Assembly: GCA_021234155.1 (NCBI GenBank)
Contig: JAJEKV010000148.1
Span: 828,616-892,615, forward strand
DNA from: Isoetes taiwanensis
Lineage: Eukaryota; Streptophyta; Lycopodiopsida; Isoetales; Isoetaceae
Direction of reading: 5' to 3'
DNA length: 64,000 nt
The position numbers and the translations under genes were made by a program. Shown here in pieces: positions 57,075 through 64,000 of the stretch. Position 1 is the stretch's first letter, and each line of letters opens with the position of its first letter. The notes beneath the pieces were generated by a model. That model saw only the letters and a list, made by a program, of their open reading frames with translations. It had not been told where the DNA came from and made no database searches.

Positions 57075-57390
57075 GCCAAGACAATATTTTGTGTTTTATA
57101 TATTTTTTGTGCTTATTTCTTATTGATGTACTTAACTACTTCTAAGAGTGACATTTTTAACATCAATTTTGGATTTGTCTTTCCAGATTTCCTGTTTTCA
57201 ATGGTAGATCTCCTACATTCCTTATAAACATTGTTTTCTCTATTGAAATCCATGAACGCAAAGATTATATTATTTCAATAACAAATTTTTTTACAAAAGC
57301 AAATAACGTCAAAATTGAACATATAGATGTTTGGGGCACATATTTACTAGGGTTTTAAAGGCCAAGAAAAAGCACATGCCCGGGACATTA

Positions 57391-57420
57391 GCCCGGCAAC
57401 GCCGGGCACACGTTTACTAG
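57391..57420 (+). mobile_element. Helitron 3' terminus (plus strand)
   Basis: GCCCGGCAACGCCGGGC (57391-57407) forms a seven-pair hairpin, followed by ACACGTTTA and CTAG (57417-57420), then T in the flank. This matches Helitron 3' ends in hairpin, spacing, CTAG and insertion before T. Confidence 0.85.
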
Positions 57421-57599
57421 TAGCGTATTAAGGTTAAATGTTGTTATGTGCCCTAATGTAAGTTATTTGTTAAGGCTTGTTAAGTTGAATGTTGGCATAT
57501 TGTAAGCAACAAATCTCAAAGCAATTTGCTTTTCAAACCTAGTGTTGCTAAATTGTTTATAATATTCAAAGGTACGCATAAAAGCTCATCATGTATGTG

Positions 57600-57965
57600 T
57601 TTTACTAATGATGGGTTTTTATTACAGGTGTTTTACTAATGATGGTTTTTATAGTACTAGTGACTTGCTTATGTGTTGTGGAGCATTGCCCGGCTATAAG
57701 GAATTTGAGCGTATTGGATGTTTTGATGTTGGAGTTGCGACTTGCGTAGATGTTGCGAGCATTTTTAAGCGTATTGGACTTTTTAATGTTGTAGTTGTGA
57801 CTTGCGTATGTCTTGTGGAGCATTGCCTGGCTATAAGGAATTTGAATGGATTTTTTGATGTTGTAGTTGTGACTTTCTTATGTGTTGTGGAGCATTGCCT
57901 TGGCTATAAGGAATTTGAATGTAGTTGACTTTTGATGTTGTAGTTGTAACTTGCTAATGTCTTCT
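57600..57965 (+). repeat. Tandem repeat of about 75-80 bp, four units
   Basis: Units share TGTTGTGGAGCATTGCC(C)GG, CTATAAGGAATTTGAA/GCG, TTTTGATGTTG(T/G)AGTTG and TGACTTGCG/CTTATG. A 106-codon frame through the array is a by-product. The array lies between two Helitron 3' ends of the same family that face each other (57420 and 58591). Confidence 0.8.
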
Positions 57966-58590
57966 GGAGGTTATGTGTTATGGAGCTTACAAATTGATCC
58001 ATTTTTTGCTTGGTTCTATGCATTTGAATACAATTCGTGAATTTAATGATCAAAATTCAATGCTTTTTTTGCTCCTTTATTGTCCCTTGTTGTATTTATG
58101 TAGTGATTTTCTCATTAAAATTCAATGCCTTTCTGCTTCTTTATTGACCCTGTATGTTGCAATTTTGTAGTCATGTTAAGTGTTCACATGTCCAAGTGTT
58201 GTAGTTATGTTGAAAGTTTGCATCATCACCGCGTTGTTTTACATAAACTAAAATTTCATCCAAACTACTCATGTGGATCATCACCATGATGTTTATAGGC
58301 CCAAACATCAAGTTGCGAATTCACAAAAGGTTCAGGCATCAGTATGCCAATCCAATCCTCTTTATCCAGTCTTTTTTATGTTGACCAAAAGTAAAGGCTC
58401 AACTTTTTATGTAGATGACTCTGACAAAGGAGCATAACAGATACAAAATATAATGAAGGGCAACTTGAGTAGATACAAATGTACATAGAACACTCAAGTT
58501 ACACATAACATCACAAAAATCTGCTACCTGCATAGATGAACTTTTTCCCTAAGAGACCTATGCAACTAAGATCTCCCCTCTTAGAGAGGA
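57966..58590. other. No gene seen
   Basis: AT-rich sequence with no recognised feature. Confidence 0.4.
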
Positions 58591-58619
58591 CTAGAAACGT
58601 GTGCCCGGCGATGCCGGGC
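58591..58619 (-). mobile_element. Helitron 3' terminus (minus strand), same family as 57420
   Basis: On the minus strand: GCCCGGCATCGCCGGGC, ACACGTTT, CTAG, then T. Hairpin, spacer and terminus differ from the 57420 end by one loop base and one spacer base. The body extends to higher coordinates. Confidence 0.8.
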
Positions 58620-59083
58620 ATTAGTCCTGGACGTGTGGAATGGCTAGACATAATGGACTTTATAGGTGCAATAAAGAGCTATGAAATGTAATTATGCCTA
58701 TAGATGTAATAGAGTGCCAAGTGCGGAGGGTTGTAGATGAGATGTAATCGTGTATGTAGATGTAATGGAGTGTCAGGGTCTCTAAGAAATATAGAACTTG
58801 GTAAGTCACCATGTTGGACTCCATCTTTAAGAGTTGTAATTTACTTAGACACATATTTATGATATCTTAAACCCTAAACATAAGCACTAAATACTAAATT
58901 TGTGGTAAGGCAATGCATGATCCATCTAAGAGATGCTCTATATTCATTGACATTCATGATGTAATAAATTCTCAAACCCTAAATGCTCAAATCCTTAAAC
59001 CTGTAGCTTAACACTAAACCCTAAATGAGTGATTTATCCAACATGTTTGACATGTTCAATTATTTAGTACCATTACCTTAAGG
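58620..59083 (-). mobile_element. Probable body of a non-autonomous Helitron, with telomere-like motifs
   Basis: The phrase following the hairpin (CATTAGTCCTGGACGTGTGG, then ATAATGGA) is echoed after the next terminus (CATTAATCTTGAGCATGTGC, then GTAATGGA), so two related elements lie in tandem. CCCTAAA occurs three times between 58868 and 59026 within AAACCCTAAA-type contexts. No coding sequence is recognised. Confidence 0.45.
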
Positions 59084-59111
59084 CTAGACAGTGCGACCGG
59101 TGATGCCCGGC
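59084..59111 (-). mobile_element. Decayed Helitron-type 3' terminus (minus strand)
   Basis: On the minus strand: GCCGGGCATCACCGGTC, GCACTGT, CTAG, but the next base is C instead of T. The hairpin is weakened. It is related to the 58591 end by the subterminal sequence. Confidence 0.55.
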
Positions 59112-59278
59112 ATTAATCTTGAGCATGTGCAGGGTAGTCATGTAATGGAATTCACATGTGGAATAGATGGTTGTAGATACTGAGAAAGGAATGGAGTGCT
59201 TAGATGCGAAGGACATTGCGCATAATATTTGGAGTGGGATGAGTCAAATGGCGCTTTTAAATAGGAACATAGCATTAA

Positions 59279-59331
59279 GATGGATGGATGGATGGATGGA
59301 TGGATGGATGGATGGATGGATGGATGGATGC
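59279..59331 (+). repeat. (TGGA)n microsatellite
   Basis: Thirteen uninterrupted ATGG/TGGA units. The WMDGWMDG translation across it is spurious. Confidence 0.97.
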
Positions 59332-60098
59332 AATTTTAATGTCTACGGGAAGTTTACGAAGCTTATGAGCAACAAAGAGAGCTCACATTTGCTCAAATAG
59401 TGCAACAAAGAGCTGTTTGCAAGCTCACGTAGATTATAATTTGTAGTTGTCTATGAACAAATCTTAGTTCCACACATACACAAAAAACAGAAAACACATG
59501 AAGCCTTATGTACAGCAAGTTGGTCGCAAGGGATTGTAGCAATTTATTTTCTACTAATAGCCTACAAAGTAGATTGAAGTTCCTCTAAAATTGCATATAC
59601 AGTCTATAGAAACACAAATTCATGCTGAACTGCAAAACAATTCAACTTCAAATAATCTCCATAGCATTTACAAAGATATTAGCTTTTCCGCCACATAATA
59701 CAGAGCAACAGAAATATCAATGTCATCATGTGTAGTTCAAGATGCATGATTAATCAAACTACAATCTTGTGCATGTCTTAGGCAATATAGCGAGATTGAG
59801 AAATTGCTTGACAAAGCATCAATAAGAAAACTATGAAGTGCACAACAGAAGATGAAATCAATATTCTGCCCAGGCATAAGGTACAACTGTATTGAAAAGT
59901 CGTAATTGCCACTTCTACTGCAACCACAACAAATCATTAATCCATACAATATTGCGCTGGAGATTTGACTCTCAAACGCATGTCTTAATAGCATGCATTA
60001 ACCACCTTAGTTCTTATCCCCAAATAGAAAAGAGCCACAAAGAAAGAAATCTGATTAAAATCACGATGAGCTCTAGAATATTAAATTAAATTAATTGA
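59332..60098. other. No gene recognised
   Basis: AT-rich DNA. An 85-codon minus frame at 59737-59994 has no recognisable domain. Confidence 0.35.
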
Positions 60099-60109
60099 TT
60101 TAAAATTAA

Positions 60110-60881
60110 GGGAAAAACTACAAAATGCCCTTATGTTTTGACGAATTTCACCAGATGCCCCTAAGTTTTTATAATTTTACTAAATGCCCATGTCAACGTA
60201 TACCCTTCTGTAACATTTCAAGTTTCACAAAATGCCCTTCAGTTTTTCGTATTTAATAGAATGCCCTTTTTCAACGGATACTTTTTGGCGTCATTTTTGG
60301 ATCAACGTCAGTTTTCGTGCATGGTTCCTCAAAAGAAAAAGGAAGGCGCGGGGAGACTCCATTGAATTTGCTTTCGATCAAATCTCATTTTGCTCCATCG
60401 TTTTTGCTTGTTCCATCATTTTTTGCTCAAGCATCACTCTCACATTCGGGGCGCGAGGATGTCATGGTTACGGAGGCTCACCAAACTTTTCTACTCACTT
60501 CTTACTCACAGAACCTATAGGGAGATCATGCACCATGTTATTGTTCCTATTGTTCTAGATACAATGTTGCACCAGCGACAATAATGACGTTGTTCAAGGG
60601 AATTTCAATAATTTTCTTAAAACTTAAAAGGTATTTTGTGAATTTGCAACTTTTAAAATTTGAAAAAAAAAACACATGTTATAGGTCTCAAGGGCATTTT
60701 GAAAATTTATAAGAAACATAAGGGCATTTGATGAATTAACGTAAATCTTAAGGGTATTTGAATAATTTTTGAAAATACAAAAATACATTATATGTTGACC
60801 AGGGGCATTTGGTGAAATTATAAAAGTTAGGGGCATCTGGTGAAATTCGTCAAAACATAAGGACATTTTATAGTTTTTCCC
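60110..60881. mobile_element. Mutator-like (MULE-type) non-autonomous element with TSD
   Basis: Terminal inverted repeats of about 80-90 bp start GGGAAAAACTA(C/T)AAAATG, continue TTATGTTTTGACGAATTTCA and CCAGATGCCCCTAA, and are at 60110-60190 and 60800-60881. Further inward the arms keep degenerate AAATGCCCTT repeats. The flanks carry TTTAAAATTAA (60099-60109) and TTTAAATTAA (60882-60891), a near-perfect 10-11-bp target duplication. GGG-initial long repeats and a 9-11-bp duplication fit MULEs. The core has a 108-codon + frame (60232-60558) that is not recognised. There is no transposase. Confidence 0.85.
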
Positions 60882-60891
60882 TTTAAATTAA

Positions 60892-62480
60892 ACCATTAAC
60901 AGAGATCGTAAGTTAGGCAAAAGCATTACAATGCTCAATAGTAGAGGAACTAAAGGAACGCAATAAGCAATCATCGTTTCTTTGAGAGACATTGTTAAAA
61001 TACACCCACTCTTTTTTCGTAAGAGAAAAGGCTACTTACTTAATGTTCCCAAAGCTCTACAACTATAACACAAAGCATCACTACCAGCGCACAAATATAT
61101 TTCTTAGCCAAATTGCGCACATTTATTTCTTAGTCAATTTGTTTGCATGTCCAGGGCCCCTTTCCTCTATCTTTGGAACACATGTCTTGTTAAATTAATG
61201 ACCAACATAGAAGCAAAAACATTTTTCCGAGGCTTATTAAGGTCTGTTGATGGAAGAAAAATAAGAACCTCAAATTATTAAGGGATACAACAGTGAAAAA
61301 ACCAGCATCATTTAATATTGTTGCCTAGAACTGCACAACCATTACATCAAATACAATTTCAAGGATATCCTTATTGAGTTCCTCCGTTTAATTTGCATTG
61401 ACACTGTCACATGAGATGTCTATAAGATGTATATATTGAACTGGAATCTTGGTTGACTGAAATTCGAAAATTAGACCATATTAAATTGGCTAGAGTGAAC
61501 CCTGCTTAAAGTGCTCTGCATGAGAAGCTCTAATAAAATAAACTCAATTCTCCAACCATAAGCACAATAAAATTTCCCTGATGAAACCTATTCTAAATTG
61601 TTTAGTCTTAAATATTTTTCTACATTTGAGGCTTTCTTGCCTTCCATATATAGACATCTAATTCTGGAAACCATTAAAAAAGAATATGCATTTATAAATT
61701 TGGGAACGTTTGGAAAAAATTATGCTGCACATTTGTTGCATGTGATTGGACACAGAAGAGACATGATGCAAAATAGGCAGCATAATATACCAACAGTGAA
61801 CACATGTGAAATTTTTGCTGCAATAAACAGATGGGCGTTAAAACTTCTACCTGCACATTTGCTTGCTGCATAGAGCTTCTAAGCAAATTATCTAAGCATG
61901 TTAAGGAATATAAGCTTCTCGATCAGTTTCATTGCTTGTTTACAGAGTACTAAAAGGAAAGCATCAAAGCAAAAGGCAAGTTAGAGGTCAAATTCAGCAT
62001 AGAAATGGCTGAATGCAAAGGAACTGAAATTTTTTGTAATTGTTAAGTTCCAAACGACGAAACCAAGACATGAAAATACTTACTTTACATGGTGAGAATG
62101 CTGGTGGTAAAGGGGCATAAACAGAACTCATAAAGCTTTTATATCCAACTTTCAAAAACGATTTGTACCACCTTAGTATTTACAAATAATGGTAGGCAGA
62201 GGAGCAAAATCTTTATGTGCAACTACTCATAATGCAAAATCTTCATGTATAGCTACATGATGCATAGCTATTCATGTATCTACAACTGAAAATGTAACAT
62301 GTATCTAACCATAAAAACGTATTTCAAATGTGTCAGGACGTTTAAGTCGAAGGAAGCAAGAATGAATGACAACCTGAGCTGGCTGAGGATAGCTGATAAT
62401 GAAGGATAAATCTACAGACCTGCATGAAGAAATGTAAGCATCAGAAAATGTAAACTTAGAATGGATTAGAGGAGAGCAAT
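60892..62480. other. No gene recognised
   Basis: AT-rich sequence with frames up to 91 codons (61598-61873), none recognised. Confidence 0.35.
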
Positions 62481-62644
62481 AAGCATACCTGATTGCACGC
62501 TAGTTGCAGCTTCCTGCTGCAACTTGCTTGCTAAGGAATTCAAAAATAGCATTGCCTGCATCGTGCTTTCAATACTTAAACACTTTAACTTGGAAATTCC
62601 AAGCTCTTGTCTTACTTTTAAGCACATCAGTATATTTTCCTTAC

Positions 62645-62735
62645 TTGTGACTAAATCCTTATGAGCATCAGCATTCAACTTGGCAATCACAATGTCTTCC
62701 TCTAGCTTATAAGCTGCTGCAAGCTGCTCATAAAC
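62645..62735 (-). pseudogene. Protein disulfide isomerase-like exon (thioredoxin-domain part)
   Basis: The exon lies between acceptor TTTGCTGTCAG and donor GTAAGGAA on the minus strand and encodes VYEQLAAAYKLEEDIVIAKL followed by NADAHKDLVT. This matches the segment that follows the CGHC active site in plant PDI (YEKLA..FK.E.DVVIA.LDAD.HKDL). The splice phase would allow K-YGV to follow. The adjoining CGHC and YGVSGFPT exons were not found nearby. Reading through the donor, the frame stays open to 62466, so a different, longer exon is possible. I see an isolated PDI exon, probably a gene fragment. Confidence 0.55.
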
Positions 62736-63088
62736 CTGACAGCAAATCATGACATGGCATCCACGATAACACAGAAAGAAATCCAAAGAAATAAAAAGAT
62801 GGCCAACAAAGAAAGATCGGCAAATGCTAAGTGATTAACATCTATATGCTACAGTCTCGTAGCAGTAAGTGTTGCAATATTATCTGGCAATAATATTCTA
62901 TTTAATGCTCTGATATATGCCTGTCTCACATTTTACTGCAGCTTTTAAGAATGTCAAGGTGCAAAAGGTTTGCAGGATATCAAATACAATGTGGGATGAC
63001 AAAAGAATAAAGCTTTACACGAACTTACAGCCAGACACATCAGAAACTACAAATCATGAAAGTTTCAGCCAAAGACGAATGGGTTTAC

Positions 63089-63564
63089 CTCTGTCTTCTT
63101 ATGAGCAGATTCTGTCTTTTTCTTCATCTCTTGAACTGTTGCATCACTGTTTGCTGCATCTCCAAGCTCGGACGTAGTCTCCATCATAGGAGTGGTTTTA
63201 TTCTACTATTATAAACTACACAATGCTCTTGAGTTGCTATTTTATCAGCAATGGCACTGTCCTTCCTGTGAAATCTGAGGAAAATAATCTCCTTTTGAAG
63301 ATCCTGAGAAATTTAAAGCTCCAAAAGCAGGCATGAATGGGGTTTGATATTGAGACTTCAGACGTGTCCTAGAATTTCCAAATCGATCATAACCATAGCT
63401 GCAAAACCGAACAAAAGGATTAGAATAAGCTGAAGAACGAAAAAAAGAACTGGAGATGCAAAAACGTGAAAAAAAAAAGAATATGGCAAAACAGAAAAGA
63501 CCTGCTACTGCGATCTGCTCATGAATCTGCTCTTGCGATCTGCTCCTGAATCTGCGTTTGCCAT
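63089..63564 (-). CDS. Exon-like segments of an unrecognised gene
   Basis: Three minus-strand open segments have splice-like edges. 63564-63509 starts with ATG, reads MANADSGADRKSRFMSRS and ends at CA|GTAGCAGG. 63398-63245 follows acceptor TTTTGCAG and reads YGYDRFGNSRTRLKSQYQTP, FMPAFGALNFSGSSKGDYFP and a stop. 63187-63089 reads MMETTSELGDAANSDATVQE, MKKKTESAHKKTE and then donor GTAAAC. The last could join in phase to the PDI-like exon. The first segment contains a 24-bp direct repeat. No family was recognised, and the exon chain is speculative. Confidence 0.25.
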
Positions 63565-64000
63565 AGAAACAGAAAGCCGGAGCAATATCTTCGAAATGGC
63601 GGCCTTCCTTGCGTTACCTACCTATCGACTGCCCAAACAGAAACAGAAAATCTTTAGGGAAAATTTATTGGACCACGATATTCCGGTTTTGTCAAAAGAG
63701 ATGTGAAGCTTTGTCAAAAAGAGATGACTTCAAATATGGGGCTCCTCTGGCAGCCGATCTCAGCTGGGGCTCCACGGATATATGCTTCCTGGAGTTAAAA
63801 CAAATAAATCAGTTGGCCAACAGAAAAAATGACAAACGGGCTTAGATCGACCTCCAATGCTGGCCGCTGGAGCTCAACTGTAGTAGGACAAAAAGTTGAA
63901 CATAAGCTCGAAAATCCGTTTGCTTCCTTCTTGTTAGAACCTTGACCGACGTACCTCGTTACCAGAAAGGAAAACGCAACGCAGAGAAGAGAACTGTAGC
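63565..64000. other. No gene recognised; possible promoter of the minus-strand exons
   Basis: Upstream flank of the exon-like segments on the minus strand. Short + frames only (61-78 codons). No clear TATA box or conserved element was identified. Confidence 0.3.

Larger units (their letters stand above)
55640..57420 (+). mobile_element. Helitron remnant with Rep N-terminal region and 3' end
   Basis: Helitrons are rolling-circle DNA transposons encoding a RepHel protein. Here a frameshifted N-terminal (Helitron_like_N) region is followed 350 bp later, in the same orientation, by a canonical 3' end (57391-57420). The HUH nuclease motif and the PIF1-type helicase are absent, so an internal deletion has removed most of the protein. 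The 5' TC terminus was not located, so the left boundary given is only that of recognisable coding sequence. Confidence 0.75.

Noticed and set aside
57608-57928. 106-codon + frame with internal repeats
   Set aside because: It is the translation of a 75-80-bp tandem array whose units differ in length, so no protein repeat is maintained.

Overview
This window looks like nuclear DNA of a land plant with a large, repeat-rich genome. It carries GT-AG introns (two are only 72-73 bp), plant-type LINEs with poly(A) or short-repeat tails, Helitrons, a MULE-like element, and fragments of plant-type genes. A decayed bacterial-type squalene-hopene cyclase gene points to a seed-free plant. Such cyclases are known from ferns, lycophytes and bryophytes, and a homosporous fern is my best guess. 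No species can be named from the sequence alone.

Layout. 0-5 kb: degenerate tandem repeats. 5.1-6.1 kb (-): the 3' exon of an L-gulonolactone oxidase-like gene, whose upstream edge lies inside a nearly perfect 690-bp tandem duplication. 7.5-13.3 kb: mostly unassigned, with a short-period repeat at the end. 13.4-14.6 kb (+): a hAT transposase remnant, then the squalene-hopene cyclase pseudogene. 15.5-18.1 kb (+): a dead L1-type LINE ending in 26 A. 21.2-21.6 kb: a fold-back element with 123-bp arms. 22.0-22.3 kb (+): two exons of the proteasome subunit RPN2. 25.2-26.6 kb (-): a second LINE type whose 3' end has a stem-loop and a (TTCTA)n tail, with three further 3' fragments in the window. 27.0-27.6 kb (-): a PPR pseudogene. 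29.5-29.9 kb (-): an L1-type 3' end. 30.8-45.5 kb: strongly pyrimidine-rich on the + strand, with perfect palindromes (35.5 and 36.8 kb), an array of short hairpins (41.55-41.84 kb) and a 1.6-kb almost pure C/T tract (43.86-45.48 kb). 48.9-51.9 kb (-): a six-exon coproporphyrinogen III oxidase gene, the most complete host gene here. 55.6-57.4 kb (+): a Helitron remnant with its 3' terminus. 60.1-60.9 kb: a Mutator-like non-autonomous element with a target duplication. 62.6-63.6 kb (-): a protein disulfide isomerase-like exon and other exon-like segments.

How the parts relate. The host genes do not form a pathway. Porphyrin synthesis, ascorbate-type lactone oxidation, triterpene cyclisation, proteasome, RNA editing/processing and protein folding are all represented, mostly as pieces with frameshifts or missing exons. 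Interspersed with them are five structures with the layout of Helitron 3' ends (GC-rich hairpin, 6-9 nt, CTAG) plus one decayed copy. Helitrons and MULEs are known to capture gene fragments, so capture is a reasonable but unproven explanation for some of the orphan exons. Only the coproporphyrinogen oxidase and perhaps the lactone oxidase are candidates for working genes, and each has a visible defect or an unlocated 5' end.
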